A stretch of DNA of 64,000 nucleotides from JBDSSS01 sp963764195 (GTDB lineage Bacteria > Actinomycetota > Actinomycetes > Actinomycetales > Dermatophilaceae), in assembly GCA_963764195.1 (NCBI GenBank), contig CAVXRG010000004.1, positions 62,001 to 126,000 on the forward strand, written 5' to 3'. The notes under the pieces are model-generated. The model did not search any database, had not been told where the DNA came from, and saw only the letters and a list, made by a program, of their open reading frames with translations. The translations under genes and the position numbers were made by a program. Positions 8,816 through 16,100 of this stretch are shown here, piece after piece (position 1 is the stretch's first letter; every line of letters begins with the position of its first letter).

Positions 8816-9382
8816 GTGGAGCTCTACCTGCAGCAGTGGAAGATGGTCATCGCCCGTGGGGTGATCGCGGTCGTCTTCGGTCTGGTCGCGATGATCTGGC
8901 CGGTGTCGACGGCCCTCGGCCTCGTCGTGCTCTGGGGGGTGTTCGCGCTCGTCGACGGGGTCGCCTCCCTGGTCGGGGCCTTCCGGGTCGAGGGAGCCGG
9001 GAGCAGGACGCTGCTCGTGGTTCTCGGTGTCATCTCGCTGCTCGCCGCATTCTTTGCCATCGTCCACCCGCTCTCCGCGGCCGTGACCCTCACCTGGGTC
9101 GTCGGCATCTGGCTCATCGTCCGGGCCGCCCTCGAGGCGCTCGTGGCCGTCCGTGACGAGACCGGGACGATGCGCTGGCTGCGCCTCGGCGCCGCCGCAT
9201 TCCTGCTCCTCGCGGGCGTGCTCTTCGCGGCCAACCCCGGCCGGGCCGCCCTGGCCGTCACCTTCTGGCTCGGGCTGATGGCCGTGCTGTCCGGGATCGC
9301 CTTCGTCGTCGCCGGGCTGGCGGCGCGCGGCCTGCTGGCCGATGCGCGCGCCGACGGTGGCTCGGTGCGTCCGGCACCCTGA
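8816..9382 (+). CDS. hdeD: HdeD-family (DUF308) membrane protein
   Basis: The 188-residue protein consists almost wholly of six hydrophobic helices arranged as pairs, as in the DUF308/HdeD family linked to acid tolerance in enterobacteria. Motifs include GLVAMIWPVSTALGLVVLWGVFALVDG near the start and GIWLIVRAALE in the centre. The GTG at 8816 is preferred to one 15 nt upstream because GAGGGGAC sits 5-10 nt before it. It converges with the LuxR regulator, with 2 bp between stops. The molecular function of actinobacterial HdeD homologues is not established. Confidence 0.8.
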   Translation: MELYLQQWKMVIARGVIAVVFGLVAMIWPVSTALGLVVLWGVFALVDGVASLVGAFRVEGAGSRTLLVVLGVISLLAAFFAIVHPLSAAVTLTWVVGIWLIVRAALEALVAVRDETGTMRWLRLGAAAFLLLAGVLFAANPGRAALAVTFWLGLMAVLSGIAFVVAGLAARGLLADARADGGSVRPAP

Positions 9383-9384
9383 CC

Positions 9385-12003
9385 TCAGAGCAACCCGGTG
9401 CGCCGGGCCACGGCCACGGCATCGCGGCGTGAGCTGACACCGAGCTTGCGGTAGACGCTGCGCAGGTGGGTCTTGACGGTGTTGACCGACAGGAACATCG
9501 AGTCGGCGATCTCCTCCACGGTGCGCAGGTTGGGCAGCTCGAGCAGGATCTCGAGCTCGCGCCGCGACAGGGTCGTCGCGGCCGGCCGGGCGGTGACCCC
9601 GTAGTCGAGCACCCGGTCGACGAGCTGCTCGTGGGCTCCCCACCGGCCGCGCTGGGCCCGCAGCAGCGTTGACACGGGACCGCCCCCGTCGACGAGGGGC
9701 CGGAGCGCGCCGAGCCGGTCGGCCAGCTCGAGGGCGCTCCGCGCCGACTCGACGGCGGCGAACACGTCTCCGTCGCGGGCGGCGAGACTCGCCTCGAGGG
9801 TGTGGGCCTCGAGCAGGGTGAGGGGGACGGCGACCGGCACGTCCGCGGACGTGACCCGCCCGACGGTGTGGCGGGCCCGGCCGAGGTTGCCGGACGCGTC
9901 CTCGACGAGGGCCGTGGCGACCAGGTGCTCGCCGACGGGCCCGAGGCACTCGAGGATCATCTGCCGGGTCTCCTCGACCTGGTCGCGCCGGTGGGCGCGG
10001 AGCGAGTAGCGCACGTCGGCGAGCGCCACGTGAGCGACGAGGCCCGCGTTGGCCCACGGCACGGGCCTGCCCCGTGGGCGGGCGAGGCGCTGCCAGATGG
10101 CGTGCAGCCGGACCAGGTCGCTGGTCGCACCGGAGGACTCGAAGCGGATGGCCGCGTCGAGGGCCTCGGCCGGCATGAGGACCGTGACGTCGCCCGTGAG
10201 CCCGGCGAGTGCCCGCCCGCGGTCGGCGTGGGCTGCGGAGAGCTCGTCGTCCAGACGCTGGCGTCCGAGCCAGCCGTGCAGGACGTGCGTGAGGGCGATC
10301 CGCGGTGAGGCCGACCAGCCGTCCCGCTCGGCAACGGCGAGCGCCTCCGAGACCGGAGACTCCATGGCATGGAAGTCGGATCGGGAGGCGTGCACGGCGG
10401 CGAGGAAGGTCAGCCCGTCGATGAGGGCGGCTGCGCGGCCGAGACCGCGCGCGAGCGTGATCCCCGACATCAGCTCCAGCTCGGCAGCGTCGAGGTCACC
10501 GCGCCAGCAGAGCGCGGCCCCGCGGGCGATGGCCGACAGCAGCCGCAGGTCGGGGTCGGACGTCCGGGGCGCCGTCGTGAGGTCGAGCCCGGTGGAGAGG
10601 CGACCCCGCCGACGGTCCAGCTGAGCGGTCAGGGCCGTGTGGACGGCCCGCAGGTCAGGATCGGGCCCGGTCGTGGGGGTGGCTGCGGAGCCGGGGGGCT
10701 CTCTCGTCGAGAGCGCCGCCGCCTCGTCGATGCGGCCGGTGTCGAGCAGCGCGACCGCGAGCAGGGACCGGCTCCAGGGCGTCGTCCTTCCGAGCCGGCC
10801 CCGCGCCGACCCGAGGGCCCGCAGCAGGAGGGGGGCGTCGCCGTCGTTGATGAGGCCGGGGCCCATCTCGCGGGCGAAAACGGCGGTGAAGCGCACGTCG
10901 TCCGCGGCCACGACGTGGTCGATCGCCTCCCGTTCGAGCCCGTGGTCCATCAACCACCGGGCCGTGCGCCGGTGCAGGCTGCGGGCGAGTCCGCTGTCGC
11001 GTCGGGTCAGCTCCCCGCCGAGGTAGGCCCGGAGGATGGGGTGGAAGCGGTAGACCGTCGTCTTCGCGCGGGTCGAGCGGAGCAGCAGGCCGCTGACCCG
11101 CGCCACCTCGTCGAGCACCGTCCCGACGTCCTGGCGACCGGTCAGCTCGACCGCCAGCTCCCGCGGCACGTGGGTGGGGACCGCCGCGCGCAGCAGCAGG
11201 TCCTGGATGTCCGGGCGCTGCTGCTCGAAGGTCTCGTGGAAGAGGAACTGGGCCAGCGACGGGTCGTCGCGGACGAGGTCGAGCCGTCCCGCGCCGGAGG
11301 TACGGACGGTCGCCACGGCGAGGCCGACCATGGCCGGCCAGCCCTCCGTCGCGTCCCACACGCTGTTCGCCTCCCTCGGCGTCAGGTCGGGGGCGAAGGC
11401 CACCAGCTCCTCGCGGGTCAACGCGAGGTCGGACGCCCTCAGCTGGACGAGCGTGCCCGCGAGCTTGGCCGCCTGGATGGCCGGGAGCGGGGGGTCGGAG
11501 CGCGAGGTCAGCACGCAGGTGACGCCGTCGGGCAGGAGCGCGAGCAGGTGGTCGACATCGCGAAGCAGGCCCGGATCGATGACCTCGTGGAGGTTCTCGA
11601 CGACGATGACGAGCCGGAGGGCGGTGAGGGCGTCGGCGAGCGACAGGAGGAAGTCGACGTCGCCGGCGACGCGCGGAGCGGCCATCTGCTCGAGACCGAC
11701 CAGCTCCGGAGCAGCGAGTCGGACGCTGCGCAGCAGACGGCCCCAGAAGAGGCGGGACGTCGCGTGCGCACCGTCGAGATCGCACCATGCGACGGCGGCG
11801 CCGCCCCGACGTCGGGCCCGCACCCACTCGACAACCGCGGTCGTCTTGCCGAAGCCCGCCGGCGCGCAGACGATCGCGAGGCCGACGGGGCTCGAGGGGT
11901 CGGCCACGGGGTCGAGCACCTCGGCGAGGCGCGGGCGTGACCGGGCCTCGGGCGGAATGGCCGGACTGGACGGGGCCAGCGGATCCTTGACGTCCGAGCT
12001 CAC
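9385..12003 (-). CDS. MalT-like ATP-dependent LuxR-family transcriptional regulator
   Basis: The 872-residue protein has a STAND NTPase domain at the N-terminus, with Walker A APAGFGKT at residues 47-54 and a sensor-like VLTSRSDPPLP. A long helical TPR-like middle follows, then a C-terminal LuxR helix-turn-helix (SRRELEILLEL...EEIADSMFLSVNTVKTHLRSVYRKLGV). MalT-type regulators use ATP and an inducer to assemble on direct or inverted repeats and activate transcription. The GTG at 12003 overlaps the stop of a 23-codon leader ORF (GTGA); a longer frame from GTG 12102 is less likely. It lies between hdeD and the DUF6325 operon, which share an upstream palindrome. Confidence 0.85.
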   Translation of the reverse strand: MSSDVKDPLAPSSPAIPPEARSRPRLAEVLDPVADPSSPVGLAIVCAPAGFGKTTAVVEWVRARRRGGAAVAWCDLDGAHATSRLFWGRLLRSVRLAAPELVGLEQMAAPRVAGDVDFLLSLADALTALRLVIVVENLHEVIDPGLLRDVDHLLALLPDGVTCVLTSRSDPPLPAIQAAKLAGTLVQLRASDLALTREELVAFAPDLTPREANSVWDATEGWPAMVGLAVATVRTSGAGRLDLVRDDPSLAQFLFHETFEQQRPDIQDLLLRAAVPTHVPRELAVELTGRQDVGTVLDEVARVSGLLLRSTRAKTTVYRFHPILRAYLGGELTRRDSGLARSLHRRTARWLMDHGLEREAIDHVVAADDVRFTAVFAREMGPGLINDGDAPLLLRALGSARGRLGRTTPWSRSLLAVALLDTGRIDEAAALSTREPPGSAATPTTGPDPDLRAVHTALTAQLDRRRGRLSTGLDLTTAPRTSDPDLRLLSAIARGAALCWRGDLDAAELELMSGITLARGLGRAAALIDGLTFLAAVHASRSDFHAMESPVSEALAVAERDGWSASPRIALTHVLHGWLGRQRLDDELSAAHADRGRALAGLTGDVTVLMPAEALDAAIRFESSGATSDLVRLHAIWQRLARPRGRPVPWANAGLVAHVALADVRYSLRAHRRDQVEETRQMILECLGPVGEHLVATALVEDASGNLGRARHTVGRVTSADVPVAVPLTLLEAHTLEASLAARDGDVFAAVESARSALELADRLGALRPLVDGGGPVSTLLRAQRGRWGAHEQLVDRVLDYGVTARPAATTLSRRELEILLELPNLRTVEEIADSMFLSVNTVKTHLRSVYRKLGVSSRRDAVAVARRTGLL

Positions 12004-12071
12004 GGGTGACGCGGCGCACCGCGGGGCCGGGGCATCAGCCCCGTCCGTGCGCCATCTCCCGACTCGGACAC
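12000..12071 (-). CDS. 23-codon leader ORF upstream of the LuxR regulator
   Basis: A GTG at 12071, placed 7 nt after a TACCCT box, opens a 23-codon frame. It has an Arg/Pro-rich end (PRPRGAPRHP) and its TGA overlaps the regulator's GTG start as GTGA. The geometry implies a leaderless leader peptide translated first and coupled to the regulator. Proline- and arginine-rich leaders can stall ribosomes, so translational control is possible. It may instead simply provide coupling. Not a recognised family. Confidence 0.45.
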   Translation of the reverse strand: MSESGDGARTGLMPRPRGAPRHP

Positions 12072-12078
12072 GAGACCA

Positions 12079-12084
12079 AGGGTA
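12079..12084 (-). promoter_or_regulatory. -10 box for the leader ORF / LuxR transcript
   Basis: TACCCT on the minus strand ends 7 nt before the GTG of the leader ORF, matching the leaderless promoter pattern seen at several other genes in this window. Confidence 0.4.
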
Positions 12085-12121
12085 GGAGCAAACGCACGCC
12101 ACCGCGAGCAGGTCGCAGCGA

Positions 12122-12140
12122 ACTGCCGCCCCGCGGCAGT
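12122..12140. terminator. Perfect 8 bp inverted repeat, candidate terminator
   Basis: ACTGCCGC and GCGGCAGT flank a 3 nt CCC loop, directly after the 12 bp repeats downstream of the small minus-strand gene. There is no U tract, as is usual for actinobacterial hairpins. It would separate that gene from the LuxR promoter. Confidence 0.4.
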
Positions 12141-12142
12141 CG

Positions 12143-12190
12143 GGTGGTCAGTCCGGTGGTCAGTCCGGTGGTCAGTCCGGTGGTCAGTCC
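12143..12190. repeat. Four tandem copies of a 12 bp unit (GGTGGTCAGTCC)
   Basis: Four perfect units run head to tail. The last contains the stop codon (TCA at 12184-12186) of the minus-strand gene. Because 12 is a multiple of 3, each upstream unit offers the same in-frame TGA again, so read-through would meet repeated stops. Confidence 0.85.
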
Positions 12191-12414
12191 GGGAGGCGGC
12201 GCATCTCGACAACCTCGATCCCCATCGTCTGGAAGCGCGCGAGGAGACCGTGCAGCTGCGAGGTGTCCTCCACCGGGCCGTAGAGGACCGTCCCACCCGT
12301 CGGCCCCGAGCTCGCGGCGAGCTCTGGGAACGCGGACAGCGTGGTGGCGTCGAGGGATCCGGCCAGGAGGAACTCGTAGCGGACCCCCAGTCGGCCGCGT
12401 CGTGGCGAACTCAT
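12184..12414 (-). CDS. Small conserved-looking protein of unknown function
   Basis: The 76-residue product (MSSPRRGRLGVRYEFLLAGS...) has an alternating hydrophobic pattern suggesting a small alpha/beta fold and ends VVEMRRLPD. ATG 12414 is preceded by GAGGTG; ATGs at 12471/12474 or a GTG at 12507 would add up to 31 residues, but codon usage is less biased there. It is divergent from the DUF6325 operon, with a CACCCG palindrome between them, which suggests shared control. I do not recognise the family. Confidence 0.6.
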   Translation of the reverse strand: MSSPRRGRLGVRYEFLLAGSLDATTLSAFPELAASSGPTGGTVLYGPVEDTSQLHGLLARFQTMGIEVVEMRRLPD

Positions 12415-12507
12415 CTGCACCTCGATCTCCGTGTGGGTCCCACTGTCCAACGGAGTCGGTGGCACGGACATCATCCGTCGTGGGTGATCGACGGGAGCGG
12501 GCGCCAC

Positions 12508-12524
12508 TCACCCGCCACGGGTGA
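12508..12524. promoter_or_regulatory. TCACCCG-N3-CGGGTGA palindrome
   Basis: A perfect 7 bp inverted repeat with a 3 bp centre lies between divergent genes, ending 57 bp before the DUF6325 start. It matches the elements upstream of hdeD and of the sulfatase. It is a candidate binding site for a dimeric regulator, most simply the adjacent LuxR protein. Confidence 0.5.
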
Positions 12525-12581
12525 CGTGGCTGCCGCGCCGTCGGGGCAGCATGGCCATCGACCCCAGGAAGGTGGACCGCC

Positions 12582-13031
12582 ATGACCGCTGCAGAACACC
12601 AGCCCTACGGACCCGTCGACATCGCGGTGATCGGGTTCTCCGGCTCGCTCGAGGACACCGGCATCCCCGGCGCGATCGCCGAGGCCGTGACCGCCGGGTC
12701 GGTCCGCGTGCTCGACGTCCTCGTCGTCGAGAAGGACGCCGAGGGCACGGTGACCATGGTCGACGCCGAGACGACCGAGGGCTCGACCGACCTGCTCGGC
12801 TTCCCCGCGGACCTGCCCGACATGGTCGGTGAGGAGGACGCCATGGCGATCGCCGCCGAGATGGCGCCGGGCGACTCCGTCCTGCTCATCGTGTGGGAGA
12901 ACCTCTGGGCGGTCCGCATCGCCGGAGCGGTGCAGGCGGCCGGCGGGCAGGTCCTCACCCTCGACCGCATCCCGGCGGCCGACATCAGATCGGTGCTCGA
13001 CGCGTTCGCAACGACCGAAGGAGATCAGTGA
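12582..13031 (+). CDS. DUF6325 family protein
   Basis: The 149-residue acidic protein begins with the YGPVDIAVIGFSGS block and contains VRVLDVLVVEKDAEGTVT and a WENLWAVRIAGAV segment near the C-terminus. These are the hallmarks of DUF6325, a small alpha/beta domain common in actinobacteria and often paired with SHOCT proteins, as here. GGAAGGTGG precedes the ATG. Its stop overlaps the next gene by one base (TGATG). The biochemical role is unknown; stress-related expression is inferred from neighbours. Confidence 0.8.
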   Translation: MTAAEHQPYGPVDIAVIGFSGSLEDTGIPGAIAEAVTAGSVRVLDVLVVEKDAEGTVTMVDAETTEGSTDLLGFPADLPDMVGEEDAMAIAAEMAPGDSVLLIVWENLWAVRIAGAVQAAGGQVLTLDRIPAADIRSVLDAFATTEGDQ

Positions 13032-13408
13032 TGAGACGCCGTATGGGACGCCCGGGCCTGCTGGGCGTCGCCGCCCGCACCGCCGTCGTGGCCGGAACGG
13101 CCACCGCCGTGTCGGGCGGGATGCACGCCCGTCAGGCGAGCTCGGCGCAGCAGGCCGCCGATGCGCAGGCCTTCCGTGACCAGCAGGCCGCCGTCGAGCA
13201 GCAGGCGGCGATGCAGGCGGCCGCGGCCCAGGCGGTCGCCCAGCAGCAGGCCGCCGCATCGCCACCGCCGCCACCACAGCCGGCGGTCGCCGCGGTCGCC
13301 GGTGACGAGATGATCGCGCAGCTCGAACGACTCGGCGCCCTGCACCAGTCCGGCATCCTCACCGACGAGGAGTTCGCCGCGCAGAAGGCGCGCGTCCTCG
13401 GCGGTTGA
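13031..13408 (+). CDS. SHOCT-domain protein with Ala/Gln-rich linker
   Basis: The 125-residue protein has a basic N-terminus, an Ala/Gln-rich stretch (about residues 36-75, probable coiled coil or disordered), a poly-Pro run and a C-terminal SHOCT motif (IAQLERLGALHQSGILTDEEFAAQKARVLGG). SHOCT domains mediate oligomerisation or target binding in short proteins. GAAGGAG lies 7 nt before the ATG and the gene overlaps the DUF6325 stop by one base, so the two are co-translated. Confidence 0.85.
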   Translation: MRRRMGRPGLLGVAARTAVVAGTATAVSGGMHARQASSAQQAADAQAFRDQQAAVEQQAAMQAAAAQAVAQQQAAASPPPPPQPAVAAVAGDEMIAQLERLGALHQSGILTDEEFAAQKARVLGG

Positions 13409-13502
13409 CGTCGTCGCTCGGGCCACCCGACGATCCAGGAGGCCGCCACCTCGTCGTCGGACCGATGTCCGCGACCGCGGCCCTGTCCGGCTCGCAGCGC
13501 CG

Positions 13503-13610
13503 GTGGCCGCGATCTACCCGAGCGTGGACGTGGCGGTGGCCGAGCTGCCGGAGGCGCTGGAGCAACCGGAGGCGGCCGATCGAGCCGAGCCCGGCCCGGA
13601 GGCTGTCTAG
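13503..13610 (+). CDS. Possible 35-residue acidic ORF
   Basis: From GTG 13503 to TAG 13610 the frame has G or C at nearly every third position, as in the real genes around it. It encodes an acidic Ala/Glu/Pro peptide (VDVAVAELPEALEQPEAA). No ribosome binding site is visible and the frame stays open further upstream. It could be a small protein, the tail of a decayed gene, or chance. Confidence 0.22.
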   Translation: MAAIYPSVDVAVAELPEALEQPEAADRAEPGPEAV

Positions 13611-13664
13611 GCTGACGGCACGGCTCCCGGACCGTCCGGGCGGCGGGCAGGACTGGAGGACATC

Positions 13665-14300
13665 GTGGGTTTTCCCGACAACGTGCTGGCCCGGGACGAG
13701 CGGGTCGAGCGCAGCCTCCACCCCCACTGGCTCACCGTCGTCGCGCCCACGCTGCTCGGGCTCGTCCTGCTCGCCGCGGTCGTCGGGGTCGTGCTCGTGA
13801 CGCCCGACGACGACACGGGCAACCTCATCCAGTGGATCGCGCTCGGCGTCGCCGTCGTCACCGCCCTGTTCGCCGTCGTCGTGCCCTACCTGCGGTGGCG
13901 CACGACCCATTACGTCATCACCTCGCACCGGGTCATGGTGCGTCGTGGCCTGCTGACGAAGACGGGCAAGGACATCACCCTGTCCAAGATCACCGACGTC
14001 AGCTTCGAGCAGACCCTCTTCGACCGGATGATCAACGCCGGCTCGCTGCACATCGAGTCGGCGGGTGACAGCCCCGACGAGGACCTGCGCAACATCCCGC
14101 GGAGCAACCACGTGCAGCAGCTGATCAACCGCCTCATCGACGAGGACGACCTGCGTCGACGCCGGATCTCCTACGACCGCCCGGACGACGGCGCCTTCGA
14201 CACCGACCCCCTGCAGCACCCGGCCGACCTGCCCGACCGGCCCGACCGGCCCGAGCTGGCGGAGGATCGCCGGCGGCGCCGGGACGATCCGCGCCGCTGA
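13665..14300 (+). CDS. PH-domain (bPH2, DUF304) membrane protein
   Basis: The 211-residue protein has two transmembrane helices (about residues 23-45 and 56-75). A bacterial PH domain follows: RTTHYVITSHRVMVRRGLLTKTGKDITLSKITDVSFEQTLFDRMINAGSL is the DUF304 signature. The C-terminal tail is charged and Arg/Asp/Pro rich. The GTG is preceded by GGAGGAC, and a TAGGCT box at 13607-13612 suits a leadered promoter. These proteins are membrane-associated with unknown ligand. Confidence 0.85.
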   Translation: MGFPDNVLARDERVERSLHPHWLTVVAPTLLGLVLLAAVVGVVLVTPDDDTGNLIQWIALGVAVVTALFAVVVPYLRWRTTHYVITSHRVMVRRGLLTKTGKDITLSKITDVSFEQTLFDRMINAGSLHIESAGDSPDEDLRNIPRSNHVQQLINRLIDEDDLRRRRISYDRPDDGAFDTDPLQHPADLPDRPDRPELAEDRRRRRDDPRR

Positions 14301-14327
14301 TCCGAGCCGACGTGGCAGGGTGGCCGC

Positions 14328-16082
14328 ATGACCTCAACGCCGAGTGTGACCGATGCCTACCGTGCCGCGCGCGACCAGCTCGTCGAGCTGCGGGACGACT
14401 ACGAGCGGGCCCGGTCGGAGTTCGAGTTCCCCGACGTCGGTGACCGGTTCAACTGGGCCGTCGACTGGTTCGACGCCGTCGCCCGCGGCAACGACCGGCT
14501 GTGCCTGACCATCGTCGAGCAGGACGAGAGCGTCACCTCGGTCAGCTACGACGAGATGGCCCGACGCTCGGACCAGGTGGCGGCCCGGCTCGCGGCCCTC
14601 GGCGTCGGACGCGGCGATGCCGTGCTGCTCATGCTCGGCAACCAGGTCGAGCTCTGGGAGGCGATGCTCGCGGTGATGAAGCTCGGTGCCGTCATCATGC
14701 CGACGACCACCGCGGCTGGTCCCGGCGACCTCGTCGACCGGATGCAGCGCGGCCGGGCCACGGCCGTCGTCACCAACGCCGCCGAGACGCACAAGTTCGA
14801 CGCCGTGCCCGGCCACTACCTGCGGATCGTCGTCCGTCCGCGCGGCGCGGGCGCCGAGCCGGCCGAGGGCTGGGAGGACTGGTCAGCGGCATACGACGTG
14901 GAGGCGGGGCCGACCGAGCACCCCGGTACGGGCCCCGACGACCCGCTGCTGCTCTACTTCACCTCCGGGACGACGAGCCGGCCCAAGCTCGTCGAGCACA
15001 CCCAGCGCTCCTATCCGGTGGGTCACCTCTCGACGACGTACTGGCTCGGCCTGCGTCCCGGCGACGTGCACCTCAACATCAGCAGCCCGGGGTGGGCCAA
15101 GCACGCGTGGTCGTGCTTCTTCGCGCCGTGGATCGCCGAGGCGACGGTCTTCATCCACAACTACACGCGGTTCGACGCCGACGCCCTGCTGCGCGTCCTG
15201 CGCACCCACGAGGTGACCTCGATCTGCGCGCCGCCGACCGTGTGGCGGATGCTCATCACGTCTGACCTGTCCGGTGGGCCCGGGGCGCTGCGCGAGGTGA
15301 TCGGCGCGGGCGAGCCGCTCAACCCCGAGGTCATCGCCCAGGTCGAGCGGGCGTGGGGGCTCACCCTGCGCGACGGCTACGGGCAGACGGAGATGACGGC
15401 GGCCGTCGGCAACACCCCCGGGTCGCGGGTCGTGCCGGGCTCGATGGGGCGGCCGCTGCCGGGCTGCCCCGTCGTGCTCGTCGACCCGGTCAGCAACGAG
15501 CGGCTCGACCAGCCCGGGGGAGACGGCGTCATCGAGGGCGAGATCTGCCTCGACCTCGCCCAGCACCCCGTGCCGCTGATGACCGGCTACCAGGGCGACG
15601 ACCAGCGCAACGCCGACGCGATGTCCGGCGGTTTCTACCACACCGGCGACGTCGCGACGATGGACACCGACGGCTACATCACCTACGTCGGGCGCACCGA
15701 CGACGTCTTCAAGGCGAGCGACTACAAGATCAGCCCCTTCGAGCTCGAGTCCGTGCTCATCGAGCACCCGGCGGTGGCCGAGGCCGCGGTCGTGCCGGCC
15801 CCCGACGCGCTGCGGCTCGCGGTGCCCAAGGCCTACGTCGTGCTCGCGCCGGGCCTGCTGCCGGGCCCCGACGTGGCCCGCTCGATCCTCGCCCACGCGC
15901 GGGCCCGGCTCGCCCCGTGGCAGCGGGTCCGCCGGATCGAGTTCGCCGAGCTGCCCAAGACGATCTCGGGCAAGATCCGCCGGGTCGAGCTGCGGGCCCG
16001 GGAGACCGAGCTCGACGCGGGGGACGCCGGGCGCCCGGAGCTCGAGTGGCGCGACGAGGACTTCCCGGACCTGCGTGGCTGA
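14328..16082 (+). CDS. Acyl-CoA synthetase, AMP-forming (ACSM/acetyl-CoA synthetase-like)
   Basis: The 584-residue enzyme belongs to the ANL superfamily, which adenylates a carboxylate and transfers it to CoA. The P-loop YFTSGTTSRPK (210-220), the adenine-binding DGYGQTE (349-355), the TGD hinge aspartate (439-441), YVGRTDDVFKASDYKISPFELE and the catalytic lysine in KTISGKIRR (K549) are intact. SSPGWAKHAWS and the overall layout resemble medium-chain acyl-CoA ligases. The acyl substrate is not predictable. A CAGGGT box 6 nt before the ATG hints at a leaderless transcript. No beta-oxidation genes are adjacent. Confidence 0.88.
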   Translation: MTSTPSVTDAYRAARDQLVELRDDYERARSEFEFPDVGDRFNWAVDWFDAVARGNDRLCLTIVEQDESVTSVSYDEMARRSDQVAARLAALGVGRGDAVLLMLGNQVELWEAMLAVMKLGAVIMPTTTAAGPGDLVDRMQRGRATAVVTNAAETHKFDAVPGHYLRIVVRPRGAGAEPAEGWEDWSAAYDVEAGPTEHPGTGPDDPLLLYFTSGTTSRPKLVEHTQRSYPVGHLSTTYWLGLRPGDVHLNISSPGWAKHAWSCFFAPWIAEATVFIHNYTRFDADALLRVLRTHEVTSICAPPTVWRMLITSDLSGGPGALREVIGAGEPLNPEVIAQVERAWGLTLRDGYGQTEMTAAVGNTPGSRVVPGSMGRPLPGCPVVLVDPVSNERLDQPGGDGVIEGEICLDLAQHPVPLMTGYQGDDQRNADAMSGGFYHTGDVATMDTDGYITYVGRTDDVFKASDYKISPFELESVLIEHPAVAEAAVVPAPDALRLAVPKAYVVLAPGLLPGPDVARSILAHARARLAPWQRVRRIEFAELPKTISGKIRRVELRARETELDAGDAGRPELEWRDEDFPDLRG

Positions 16083-16100
16083 CGGCAGGGGGTCTGGGGG

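Noticed and set aside
11998..12009. Fourth copy of the CACCCG palindrome at the LuxR start
   Set aside because: GTCACCCGTGAGC has a different geometry (TCAC-CC-GTGA) and is better explained as the end of the leader ORF and the GTG start.
9385..12102. LuxR regulator starting at GTG 12102
   Set aside because: The extra 33 residues are Cys/Arg/Trp-rich with no bias, and the leader ORF with its GTGA overlap favours GTG 12003.
12143..12190. CRISPR array
   Set aside because: The units are only 12 bp and directly adjacent with no spacers, and there are no cas genes.
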